From positions 62,001-126,000 of the forward strand of contig NZ_PVLR01000011.1 of assembly GCF_002980625.1 (NCBI RefSeq): a stretch of DNA of 64,000 nucleotides. The letters are read 5' to 3'. Source of the DNA: Malikia spinosa (GTDB taxonomy: Bacteria > Pseudomonadota > Gammaproteobacteria > Burkholderiales > Burkholderiaceae_C). Every line of letters starts with the position of its first letter. The first letter of the stretch is position 1. This document shows positions 12,633 through 19,984 of this stretch, one piece after another. The notes beneath the pieces were generated by a model that searched no databases, was not told the DNA's origin, and was given only the letters and a program-made list of their open reading frames with translations. Position numbers and translations under genes: made by a program.

Positions 12633-13574
12633 ATGGACCGCTTGCTGTCGATGCGCGTATTCGAGCGCGTGGTGGATGAGGGCGGCTTCGCAGCCGCAGC
12701 CCGGGCCATGGACATGTCGGCCCCGGTGGTGACCCGGCTGGTGGCGGACCTGGAGGAGCACCTGGGCACGCGCCTGCTGCAGCGCACGACCCGGCGCCTG
12801 TCGCTGACCGAAGCCGGGCAGGGCTACCTGAGCCGGGTACGCAACATCCTGCAGGACATCGACGAAGCCCATGCCGTGACCAGTTCGCACACCACCGAAC
12901 TGGCCGGGCTGCTGCGCCTGCACACCCCGCCGGTGCTGGCCAGCTATGTGATCGCCCCGCTGCTGGCGGAGTTTCGCCGCCGCTACCCCAAGATCATGAT
13001 CGAGATCGAGGTCCAGTCGATCAAGGAGCCGCCGATCGAGGACTTCGACATCACCTTGCTGGGCGCGGACGACAGCTTCGATGCCGACATCGTGGCGCGC
13101 AAGGTGATGGAGTCCGAAGCCATCCTGGTGGCCTCACCCGACTATCTGAAGCGGCGCGGCGTGCCGGCACAGCCGCAGGATCTGGCGGCGCACGAATGCC
13201 TGCGGCTCAAGCAGCCCAATGGCCGGGCCCGGATCTGGCGCATGTGGCAGCCGCATCAGTCGGCGCAAGTGGTGGAAATGGCGATCGAGCCGGTGCTGCA
13301 GGCCAACCACACCGACACACTGCTGCGCGCGGCGCTCGACGGTGCCGGCATCACCTCGGTCGCAGTGGATCTGGTGGCCCCCTACCTGACCCGGGGCGAA
13401 CTGGTGCGGGTGCTGTCGCCCTGGATCACAGGCCGGCTGGCGATGTATGCGGCGCTGCCGAGCCGCAAGTTCATCCCGCAGCGGACCCGGGTCTTCCTCG
13501 ATTTCCTGCTGCAGGAAACCCGCCAGCAAGCCAGCCAGGCACTCGAGGCCTGCAGCAACTGCAGTAGTAGCTGA
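12633..13574 (+). CDS. LysR family transcriptional regulator
   Basis: A 313-aa regulator with an N-terminal winged helix-turn-helix (FERVVDEGGFAAAARAMDMS, then VTRLVADLEEHLGTRLLQRT, about residues 10-50). A two-lobed effector-binding domain follows (about 90-300). It is most like the CrgA/AaeR-type LysR proteins that regulate a neighbouring divergent gene. GGAG precedes the ATG. The likely targets are itself and the divergent DUF4148 gene; the effector is unknown. Confidence 0.94.
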   Translation: MDRLLSMRVFERVVDEGGFAAAARAMDMSAPVVTRLVADLEEHLGTRLLQRTTRRLSLTEAGQGYLSRVRNILQDIDEAHAVTSSHTTELAGLLRLHTPPVLASYVIAPLLAEFRRRYPKIMIEIEVQSIKEPPIEDFDITLLGADDSFDADIVARKVMESEAILVASPDYLKRRGVPAQPQDLAAHECLRLKQPNGRARIWRMWQPHQSAQVVEMAIEPVLQANHTDTLLRAALDGAGITSVAVDLVAPYLTRGELVRVLSPWITGRLAMYAALPSRKFIPQRTRVFLDFLLQETRQQASQALEACSNCSSS

Positions 13575-13586
13575 CCCCAGGCCGGC

Positions 13587-14015
13587 TCAATCAGCGCACA
13601 GCCGCTGGCTGAACGCCTCGGGCATGGGGCTGGGCTTGCGGCTGACCATGTCGACACAGACCAGGCCGATCTTGCCCAGGGCCACCTCGCGCCCGGACTG
13701 CGCCGCGCTGACGCGGAACAGCAGGTCGAAGCCCTTGGGGTTGAGGTCGGCCGGCGTCATCTCGATGCGCAGCACTTCGCCGGGCTGGCCCTCGGAGCGG
13801 TACTGCACCGCCTGGTCGGCGACGAAGAAGGCATGGCCCGCGACATCGAGCACGCTGTAGCCGAGCCAGGTAAAGAAGCGGGTGCGGGCGACCGACACCA
13901 GCGCCAGCAGCTGGACATTGTCGAGGTGGCCGCCCTCGTTGATCTGGCCGGGCTCGATCGGCATTTCGGTGGCAAAGGCGTAGTGGGCGGCGGGCTGGAA
14001 CTGGAGGCGTGGCAT
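13587..14015 (-). CDS. Acyl-CoA thioesterase, 4HBT hotdog fold
   Basis: A 142-aa hotdog-fold protein with GGHLDNVQLLALVSVARTRF near the N terminus and FVADQAVQYRSEGQPGEVL in the middle, resembling FadM/YbgC-type thioesterases that hydrolyse acyl-CoA. Here Asn replaces the frequent Asp near the expected active site (NEGGHLDN), so the catalytic assignment is tentative. The start at 14015 gives a normal family length; a TTG at 14036 is possible, and neither has a good ribosome site. Its stop lies 12 nt from that of the convergent LysR gene. Confidence 0.82.
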   Translation of the reverse strand: MPRLQFQPAAHYAFATEMPIEPGQINEGGHLDNVQLLALVSVARTRFFTWLGYSVLDVAGHAFFVADQAVQYRSEGQPGEVLRIEMTPADLNPKGFDLLFRVSAAQSGREVALGKIGLVCVDMVSRKPSPMPEAFSQRLCAD

Positions 14016-14165
14016 GGTCGGACGGTGAATAGACAACTGGGATCGGAACGCTACGGTATCACTTCGGCCCGGCGCCCTGCGACGGCACCGACAAGGATTA
14101 CAGTAGACCGGCCTGGGATGGCCGGCGGTCGTCCCTCTAACCTAACGTCACCGGAGACCCATCAC

Positions 14166-15200
14166 ATGAAACTGATCACTGCACTGATCACCACCCTGCC
14201 CCTGGCGCTCGGCGCCACCGCCCTGCAGGCCCAGACCGTCACGCTCAAGGTCTCGCATTACCTGGGCTCGAACCACAACTTCCACAGCCAGGTGCTCGAA
14301 CCCTGGTGCGCCGAGCTCGACAAGGACTCGGGCGGCAAGCTCAAGTGCCAGATCTACCCGGCGCTGCAGCTCGGTGGCACCGTGGGTCAGCTGCCCGACC
14401 AGGTCAAGAACGGCGTGGCCGACATCGCCTGGGTCTCGCCGAGCTTCTCGACCGGTCGCTTCCCGCGCTCCGAGGCGCTCGAACTGCCGTTCACGCTGCC
14501 GCGCAGCAGCCTGGGCGGCTCGCTGGCGATGTGGGAGTTCACGCAGAAGCACGCGATGGAGGATTTCAAGGACTTCAAGGTGCTGTCGATCTGGAGCGGC
14601 TCAAGCGTGGTGATCAGCACCGCAAGCAAGCCGGTCATCGTGCCCGATGACATCAAGGGCCTGAAGCTGCGCAGCCCCTCGCGCTACCCGTCCCTGTTCC
14701 TGCAGGCGCTCGGCGGCGTGCCCGTGACGATGCCGCCGGCACAGATCACCGAAGGCATCTCCAAGGGCGTCATCGATGGCGCCATGGCGCCCTGGGAGGT
14801 GCTGCCGGCAGTCAAGGTCGACGAAGTGACCAAGTACCACATCGAGGGTCCGGCCAAGCAGCCCGGCTTCACCCAGACCCCGTTCGCGCTGCTGATGAAC
14901 AAGAAGAAGTACGAGAGCCTGTCGCCCGAGTTCAAGGCCGTGCTCGACAAGCGCAGCGGCCTGCCGCTGCTCGAGCGCACCGCCAAGGTCTGGGACGACG
15001 GCAACGAGGCAGCGCGCAAGGCCATGCTGGCGCGCGGCAACAAGGTGCTGGTGATCAAGGAAGCCGACTACAAGGCAATGCAGAAGACGACGGCCCCGGT
15101 CGAGGCCGACTGGATCAAGCAGGCCACGGCCAAGGGCCTGGACGGCGCCAAGCTGGCCGCCGATGTGCATGCCATCGGCAACAAGTACCTGAACAAGTAA
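14166..15200 (+). CDS. TRAP transporter substrate-binding protein, DctP family
   Basis: Periplasmic solute receptor of 344 aa. A cleavable signal peptide ends at ALQAQ. The binding domain begins TVTLKVSHYLGSNHNFH and has the central GLKLRSPSRYPSLFLQALGG segment, where DctP proteins bind a carboxylate with a conserved Arg. GGAG precedes the ATG at 14166. No DctQ or DctM membrane subunit is adjacent, so it either works with a transporter encoded elsewhere or is an orphan receptor. The ligand is unknown, probably an organic acid. Confidence 0.92.
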   Translation: MKLITALITTLPLALGATALQAQTVTLKVSHYLGSNHNFHSQVLEPWCAELDKDSGGKLKCQIYPALQLGGTVGQLPDQVKNGVADIAWVSPSFSTGRFPRSEALELPFTLPRSSLGGSLAMWEFTQKHAMEDFKDFKVLSIWSGSSVVISTASKPVIVPDDIKGLKLRSPSRYPSLFLQALGGVPVTMPPAQITEGISKGVIDGAMAPWEVLPAVKVDEVTKYHIEGPAKQPGFTQTPFALLMNKKKYESLSPEFKAVLDKRSGLPLLERTAKVWDDGNEAARKAMLARGNKVLVIKEADYKAMQKTTAPVEADWIKQATAKGLDGAKLAADVHAIGNKYLNK

Positions 15201-15220
15201 ACGGGGCCGCCTGCGCTGCT

Positions 15221-15967
15221 TCAGCCGCGGTGGATCGTCAGCCCGGCGAAGGACTGCGCCACCGGCATCAGCTCGATCGTGTTGACGTTGACATGGGCGG
15301 GCCGGGTCGCGATCCAGTGCACGGTATCGGCGATGTCCTCGGCGCTCAACGCCTGGACATCCTGATAGACCTTGGCGGCTTTTTCGTCGTCGCCATGGAA
15401 GCGCACATTGGAGAACTCGGTGCCGCCGCACAGTCCCGGCTCGACATCGGTCACGCGCAAGGCGGTGCCGGCCAGGTCGGCGCGCAGATTGAGGCTGAAC
15501 TGGCGCACGAAGGCCTTGGTCGCGCCATAGACGTTGCCACCGGCATAGGGCCAGCTGCCGGCCACCGAACCGAGGTTGAAGACATGGCCCCGGTTGCGCT
15601 CGACCATGCCGGGCAGCAAGGCGCGCGTGACCTGGACCAGGCCCGTGCAGTTGGTGTCGATCATGGTCTGCCAGTCGTCCAGGCTCGCGCGCTGCGCCGG
15701 TTCGAGCCCGAGCGCGAGACCGGCATTGTTGACCAGCACATCGACGGCAGCGAACTCGGGCGGCAGCGCGGCGGGCAAGGCCTCGACGGCGGCGCGGTCG
15801 CGCACATCGAGCTCGAGCGGCAGCAGCGCGTCGCCAAGCTCGGCCGCCAGTGCCTCAAGGCGATCCTGGCGCCTGGCGGTCGCGATCACGCGATGGCCGG
15901 CCTGTACGAACTTGCGGGCAATGGCCGCGCCGAAGCCGGCGGATGCGCCGGTGACGAATACGATCAA
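15221..15967 (-). CDS. Short-chain dehydrogenase, YdfG-like 3-hydroxy acid dehydrogenase
   Basis: Classical SDR of 248 aa, the same length as E. coli YdfG. It has the NADP-binding loop TGASAGFG (6-13), NNAG (80-83), and the catalytic Ser134 (NLGSVAGS), Tyr147 and Lys151 (YGATK). YdfG-type enzymes oxidise serine, 3-hydroxypropionate and similar 3-hydroxy acids. The start is read as TTG at 15967, giving (M)IVFVTGAS with AGGAG at ideal spacing; longer frames add only non-family sequence. It lies 70 nt beyond the sodC stop on the same strand. Confidence 0.9.
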   Translation of the reverse strand: MIVFVTGASAGFGAAIARKFVQAGHRVIATARRQDRLEALAAELGDALLPLELDVRDRAAVEALPAALPPEFAAVDVLVNNAGLALGLEPAQRASLDDWQTMIDTNCTGLVQVTRALLPGMVERNRGHVFNLGSVAGSWPYAGGNVYGATKAFVRQFSLNLRADLAGTALRVTDVEPGLCGGTEFSNVRFHGDDEKAAKVYQDVQALSAEDIADTVHWIATRPAHVNVNTIELMPVAQSFAGLTIHRG

Positions 15968-16037
15968 GGCGATCTCCTGTGGTGATGGGACAGCACCATT
16001 ATCGACAGACCCGCCCGCAATGCGCCACCACTGGCGC

Positions 16038-16598
16038 TCAAGGCGCCTTGATGACGCCGCAGGCGACGCGCCGGCCGGAATTGCCCGCCGGCTGGGACTG
16101 GTAGTCGTCCGCATCGGCATGCACGATCACGCTGCGCCCGACGATGCCACGCGCACTGCCGTCGAGCTTGAGCCAGGTGACCTCGGCCCGGTAATAGGCC
16201 TGCCCGCTCGAGTCGGCGACCAGATTCGGCAGATCGCCGGCATGGCGCTTGGAATGGTGCATCTGATGGTGATGGCCATGCGGCATGCCGGCCGGATTGA
16301 AATGCCCCTTGGCGCCGCTGGCGTCGGCGGCCGAGCAGTCGCCGCCCTCGTGCACATGGAAACCATGCTCGCCGGGGGTCAGGCCGGTGACGTAGGCCTC
16401 GACCAGCAGCTTGTCGCCGACGGGCGTGAAGCTGACCTTGCCGCTGACCTGGCTGCCCGAACGGGGTTCGAGCATGGCCTTGGCCACCGGCTGCTGGCCC
16501 GGCAGCTGGGGCGTCAGCTGGGTCGGCAGATAGGAACAACCGGACAGCGCGGCCAAGGCCAAGGCAGCCGAAAGGAAAGCAGTTTTCTTATATTTCAT
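16038..16598 (-). CDS. sodC: Cu,Zn superoxide dismutase, periplasmic lipoprotein
   Basis: Converts superoxide to hydrogen peroxide and oxygen in the cell envelope. The 186-aa precursor has a lipoprotein signal (LAALSGC, Cys21). The copper and zinc ligands are in GFHVHEGGDCS, GHFNPAG, RHAGDLPN and GRSVIVHAD, with the second disulfide Cys in RVACGVI. The zinc loop is unusually His-rich (MPHGHHHQMHHSKRH). The start at 16598 is preferred over an ATG at 16619 because AAGGAG lies between them, 8 nt before the chosen ATG. Confidence 0.95.
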   Translation of the reverse strand: MKYKKTAFLSAALALAALSGCSYLPTQLTPQLPGQQPVAKAMLEPRSGSQVSGKVSFTPVGDKLLVEAYVTGLTPGEHGFHVHEGGDCSAADASGAKGHFNPAGMPHGHHHQMHHSKRHAGDLPNLVADSSGQAYYRAEVTWLKLDGSARGIVGRSVIVHADADDYQSQPAGNSGRRVACGVIKAP

Positions 16599-16643
16599 AG
16601 TCAAGTTCTCCTTGTTCATGACGAATCAACCCAGTCAGTGCAT

Positions 16644-16671
16644 CAGATAGAGCTGATTTTTACCATGACAA
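16644..16671 (-). promoter_or_regulatory. Possible sigma-70 promoter of sodC
   Basis: On the minus strand TTGTCA (16666-16671) and TATCTG (16644-16649) are spaced by 16 nt, about 45 nt before the sodC start. The -10 element is a weak match. Confidence 0.33.
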
Positions 16672-16775
16672 TAGCAGCAAACAGCCGGGGCGAGTGGGCA
16701 AAGATTTTGTTCTGCAGCGCTTTTTTGCGGGCATGATCGGAATCCGTCTCGTTCAGCGGGACCGACCTGTCTAAC

Positions 16776-18485
16776 ATGAAATCCGTCAATCGTCAACTCT
16801 GGCAGCGCTTTCTCGACATCGCAGCGCCCTACTGGTGCTCGGAAGAGCGCTGGTCGGCCTGGGGCCGACTGGCCTTGCTGCTGCTGCTGCTGCTGGGCCA
16901 GACCGCCTTTGCGGTGCTGCTCAACGAGCAGACCGGCGAATTCACCTCGGCGCTGGCGGCGCGCGATGAACACCGTTTCTGGCAGGCGATCCTGCTCTGC
17001 CTGGGCCTGCTGGTCGGCGCCGTGCCGACCTACGCCTGCTACTACTGGGTGCGCGACACGCTGGGCAACCACTGGCGGCGCTGGCTGACGCAGCGCTTCT
17101 TGCTGCGCTATTTCGGCGACCGCCACTATTACTCGCTCAATGGCCTGGCGGCGCTCGACAACCCGGACCAGCGCATCGCCGAGGACATCAACACCTTCAC
17201 CCAGCGCTCGCTGTTCTTCCTGCTGATCCTGATCGGCGCGACCATGCAGCTGACCGCCTTCAGCCAGGTGCTGTGGGGCATCTCGCACACCCTGGTCTAT
17301 TTCCTGGTGGTGTACGCGATCAGCGGCACCGTGATCACGCTGCGCGTCTACGGCAAGCCCCTGACCGGGCTCAATTTCCGCCAGCTCAAGCGCGAGGCGG
17401 ACTTGCGCTACAGCCTGGTGCGGGTGCGCGAGAAAGCCGAATCGATCGCGCTCTACCGCGGCGAACAACAGGAGTTGCAGCAGATCCGGCACCGCTTCGG
17501 CCTGGCCTACGACAACTTCCGACAGCTGATCCGGGGTCAGTTCTTCCTGAACCTGTTCCAGTATGGCTACAGCATGCTGACCCTCGTGCTGCCGAGCATG
17601 CTAATCGCCGAGCGCGTGCTGTCGGGCGAGCTCGAGGTCGGCATGGCGGTGCGCGCCGCCGGGGCCTTCACCGCCGTGTTGAGCGCGGTATCGGTCGTGA
17701 TCGACAACTTCGAAAGCCTGAGCCGCTTTGCCGCCGGCATCGAGCGCCTCGATGTGTTCTCGCACCAGCTCGACGGCCCGGCCGCTGCGGGTGACAAGCG
17801 TGCCGCCGGCCGCATCGAATCGATCGAGGGCGCGCCCCAGCTCGCACTCGAGCGCGTCACCTTGCAGACCCCGGGCGCCGAGCGGGTGCTGGTGCGGGAA
17901 CTGTCGCTGGCGGTGGAACCGGGCCAGGGCCTGATGGTGGTCGGCGCCAGCGGCTGCGGCAAGAGTTCGCTGTTGCGCGCCATCGTCGGCCTCTGGGACA
18001 GTGGCAGCGGCAAGATCCTGCGCCCCCATCCGGACGAGATCATGTTCCTGCCGCAACAGCCCTACATGCTGCTGGGCAGCTTGCGCAGCCAGCTGCTCTA
18101 CCCCCGGCAGGAGCGCCAGGTCGGCGACCAGGAGCTGCTCGCCTTGCTCGAGCGCGTCAACCTGCCCGATCTGGCCGAGCGCTCGGGCGGCCTGGATGCC
18201 GAGCTCGACTGGGAAAAGACCCTGTCGATGGGCGAACAACAGCGGCTGGCCTTTGCCCGCCTGTTGCTGACTCAGCCGCGCTATGCGATTCTGGACGAGG
18301 CGACCAGCGCGCTCGACCTGGCCAACGAACGCTGGCTTTACCAGCAATTGATGGACGGCCAGACCACGCTGATCAGCGTCGGTCATCGTTCGACCTTGCT
18401 GACTTACCATAGCCAGGTGCTTGAGCTCGATGGCAACGGAGGCTGGCAGACCCATCTGGCCCAAGGCTACCGATTCGAGCATTGA
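16776..18485 (+). CDS. ABC transporter, SbmA/BacA-like membrane domain fused to ATPase
   Basis: A 569-aa half-transporter. The N-terminal part has several membrane helices (LALLLLLLLGQTAFAVLL near residue 31, then about 70-90, 150-170, 180-200 and 260-280) and the SbmA/BacA signature region VRDTLGNHWRRWLTQRF to LDNPDQRIAEDINTF. The C-terminal ATPase has Walker A GASGCGKSS, the signature LSMGEQQR, and Walker B AILDEATSALD. Relatives (E. coli YddA, mycobacterial Rv1819c) move peptides, cobalamin or fatty acids. The substrate here is unknown. The gene stands alone and is followed by an AT-rich region. Confidence 0.92.
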   Translation: MKSVNRQLWQRFLDIAAPYWCSEERWSAWGRLALLLLLLLGQTAFAVLLNEQTGEFTSALAARDEHRFWQAILLCLGLLVGAVPTYACYYWVRDTLGNHWRRWLTQRFLLRYFGDRHYYSLNGLAALDNPDQRIAEDINTFTQRSLFFLLILIGATMQLTAFSQVLWGISHTLVYFLVVYAISGTVITLRVYGKPLTGLNFRQLKREADLRYSLVRVREKAESIALYRGEQQELQQIRHRFGLAYDNFRQLIRGQFFLNLFQYGYSMLTLVLPSMLIAERVLSGELEVGMAVRAAGAFTAVLSAVSVVIDNFESLSRFAAGIERLDVFSHQLDGPAAAGDKRAAGRIESIEGAPQLALERVTLQTPGAERVLVRELSLAVEPGQGLMVVGASGCGKSSLLRAIVGLWDSGSGKILRPHPDEIMFLPQQPYMLLGSLRSQLLYPRQERQVGDQELLALLERVNLPDLAERSGGLDAELDWEKTLSMGEQQRLAFARLLLTQPRYAILDEATSALDLANERWLYQQLMDGQTTLISVGHRSTLLTYHSQVLELDGNGGWQTHLAQGYRFEH

Positions 18486-18494
18486 CCATCATGA

Positions 18495-18720
18495 ATGCTT
18501 CTTTATTAACCTTTTTAATATATAAAAGAAATAGTTGTAGTAGTAGAGCCCCCCAGGTTTCCGTGGACAAGGGGTTTTTGCGCCATCGAATCAAATCGCT
18601 ATCCAGTGGACAAGTCTGTGGATCGATGCGCAGATGGAGCGGGAACCACCAGGGGCAAGTTCACAACATCGATCCGGGCTGTGGATAAGCCTGCAATACC
18701 TTCAATCTTGTACACAGGGT
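18495..18720. other. AT-rich stretch and DnaA-box-like cluster, origin-like
   Basis: An AT-rich run (18499-18535) in an otherwise GC-rich region is followed by one perfect DnaA box, TGTGGATAA at 18680-18688. Four 7-of-9 matches are at 18562-18570, 18605-18613, 18617-18625 and 18708-18716. This resembles a DNA-unwinding element beside DnaA sites. The boxes partly overlap the 3' end of the BLUF gene. The usual oriC next to dnaA would lie left of gyrB, outside the window, so this could be a second DnaA-binding locus or chance. Confidence 0.4.
18549..18577 (+). terminator. Possible weak terminator of the ABC transporter gene
   Basis: A short C-run at 18549-18553 can pair with GGGG at 18571-18574, followed by TTTTT. 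The stem is only 4-5 bp, so this is tentative. Confidence 0.3.
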
Positions 18721-19207
18721 TGTTAGCAAGCAGCTGGCTACTCTCGCCACGGTGTTCCAGGCACTCGAAGCGCGCTGGCGGCTGAGCGGCCGCCGCTGCC
18801 TGTTGCCGCAACAGACAGTCCTCGAGCAGGGCGTCCATGTCGCCCGGCTGCACCGTGGAAAAGCCGGTCATCTGGTACTGCTGGAAGTAGGCATTGCTCG
18901 AGAACATCAGCGGCCAGCTGGCGCAGCGCCGCTGTGTCAGCGGAAAGCGCGCCAGCAGTTCGACGTCGTAATGCCTGGGGTCCTGCCTGAGGTTGCGCCA
19001 CAGGGCATCGAGTGCCGCCACAGGCCCCTCGAGATATTCCATGAAGCTGTGATCGAGGTAGATCAACTGTCCGGTGATTCCCTCGGCCTGATTGGCCAGC
19101 CGCGCCCGCTCCACGAGCAGGAACATGTGCAGCGGCCCGATGCGGTTGACAATCCGGGATCGGTACAACAGGCCTTCGATTGCTGTTGCCAAGGGCTGGA
19201 GTCCCAT
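18599..19207 (-). CDS. BLUF-domain protein with Glu in place of the key Gln
   Basis: The 202-aa protein has an N-terminal BLUF (blue light using FAD) domain at about residues 10-105 and a C-terminal tail of unknown role. It keeps Tyr15 (LLYRSR), Asn39 (RLANQ), the GITGQLIYL strand and the Trp of CASWPLMF. In BLUF photoreceptors a Gln two residues before LEG rearranges upon light; here FMEYLEG has Glu57 (codon GAA). Such a change in AppA disturbs the normal photocycle, so this may be a flavin binder with altered or no light response. AGGAG supports the ATG at 19207. The 3' end overlaps DnaA-box-like sequences, and the C-terminal tail (PSAHRSTDLSTG) looks unstructured. Confidence 0.85.
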   Translation of the reverse strand: MGLQPLATAIEGLLYRSRIVNRIGPLHMFLLVERARLANQAEGITGQLIYLDHSFMEYLEGPVAALDALWRNLRQDPRHYDVELLARFPLTQRRCASWPLMFSSNAYFQQYQMTGFSTVQPGDMDALLEDCLLRQQAAAAAQPPARFECLEHRGESSQLLANNPVYKIEGIAGLSTARIDVVNLPLVVPAPSAHRSTDLSTG

Positions 19208-19220
19208 GGGCGCTCCTGTG

Positions 19221-19256
19221 AAAAAGCCCCGCAACCCAGTCAAGGGCGCGCGGGGC
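19221..19256 (-). terminator. Rho-independent terminator of the phasin gene
   Basis: On the minus strand a 7-bp GCCCCGC/GCGGGGC stem (19250-19256 with 19226-19232) is followed by TTTTT (19221-19225). It lies just after the phasin stop and before the BLUF start. Confidence 0.82.
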
Positions 19257-19281
19257 TGGTTGGCTTAAGCGAGCCGGACGA

Positions 19282-19836
19282 TCAGGCGGCTTTCTTGGCC
19301 TTGACGTCGGTGACGGTAGCGGTGCTCGTCGCGCCGTGGGTCATGGTTTCGATGCTGGCAGCGGCCTGCTCGGAAGCCTGCTTGACAGCCTTCTGGACCG
19401 ATTCGAACGCATTGCCGGCAGTGGCAACAGCGCTCTGGAGCGCGGCGACGGCCTGCTCGGTGCCCTTGGGGGCGTTCTTGACCGCGCTGTCAACGAAAGC
19501 GCTGATCTGCTTCTGGGCTTCGGCGGCGCGGACTTCGGCAGCCTTGGCGAATTCGCCACCGAAACCGGAAGCGATTTCATACAGTTCACGGCCGTAGGCG
19601 CTGGCCTTCTCGGCGGCAGCCTTGAGGTCGCTGTTCTGCAGCGCCATGATGCCTTGCACGTCCTTGACGCTGAACAGGGCTTCGGTCTGGGCGGCGCTGT
19701 CGGCCATGGTCGACTTGAGTGCCTTGAGGTTCAGATCGGTCAGGCGCTCGACGCCGGTGACAGCCTGGTTGGCCAGCGCGTAGAAAGCGGCAGCTTGGTC
19801 TTTCTGGGTCGAGACGATTTGTTCAACGGTCAGCAT
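19282..19836 (-). CDS. phaP: Phasin family protein (PHA granule-associated)
   Basis: Phasins coat polyhydroxyalkanoate granules and control their size and number. The 184-aa product starts MLTVEQIVSTQKDQ and is a soluble, Ala-rich, largely helical protein with LANQAVTGVERLTDLNLKA and LYEIASGFGGEFAKAAE, typical of betaproteobacterial PhaP. It ends in a Lys-rich tail. AGGAGG precedes the ATG at 19836. It has its own promoter, two dyad sites that resemble PhaR operators, and a strong terminator, so it is a single-gene unit. Confidence 0.95.
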   Translation of the reverse strand: MLTVEQIVSTQKDQAAAFYALANQAVTGVERLTDLNLKALKSTMADSAAQTEALFSVKDVQGIMALQNSDLKAAAEKASAYGRELYEIASGFGGEFAKAAEVRAAEAQKQISAFVDSAVKNAPKGTEQAVAALQSAVATAGNAFESVQKAVKQASEQAAASIETMTHGATSTATVTDVKAKKAA

Positions 19837-19903
19837 GGTAATCCTCCTGAATATGGATATGAACTCTGCCGCGACGCCGGTCTCAGGAGGCTCCCAAGAC
19901 TTA

Positions 19904-19920
19904 TATTGCACCGCAACATG
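19904..19920 (-). promoter_or_regulatory. Dyad site near the phasin start site, putative PhaR operator
   Basis: TTGCACCGCAACA (19906-19918) is the reverse complement of the core at 19963-19975. It sits just downstream of the predicted -10, over the expected transcription start, where a repressor would block initiation. PhaR is the expected binder. Confidence 0.55.
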
Positions 19921-19926
19921 GATTCC

Positions 19927-19955
19927 ATTCTAGGAGTGGTCTCGGACTCGTGCAA
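19927..19955 (-). promoter_or_regulatory. Sigma-70 promoter of the phasin gene
   Basis: On the minus strand TTGCAC (19950-19955) and TAGAAT (19927-19932) are separated by exactly 17 nt. It is flanked by the two matching dyads. Confidence 0.7.
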
Positions 19956-19961
19956 GACTTT

Positions 19962-19978
19962 TTGTTGCGGTGCAACAA
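19962..19978 (-). promoter_or_regulatory. Dyad site upstream of the phasin -35, putative PhaR operator
   Basis: A perfect 7-bp dyad, TTGTTGC-GGT-GCAACAA, lies just upstream of the -35 element. In Cupriavidus necator PhaR is known to bind both upstream of the -35 and at the start site of phaP1, and the same layout is seen here. Binding by PhaR is inferred. Confidence 0.58.
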
Positions 19979-19984
19979 AAAAAT

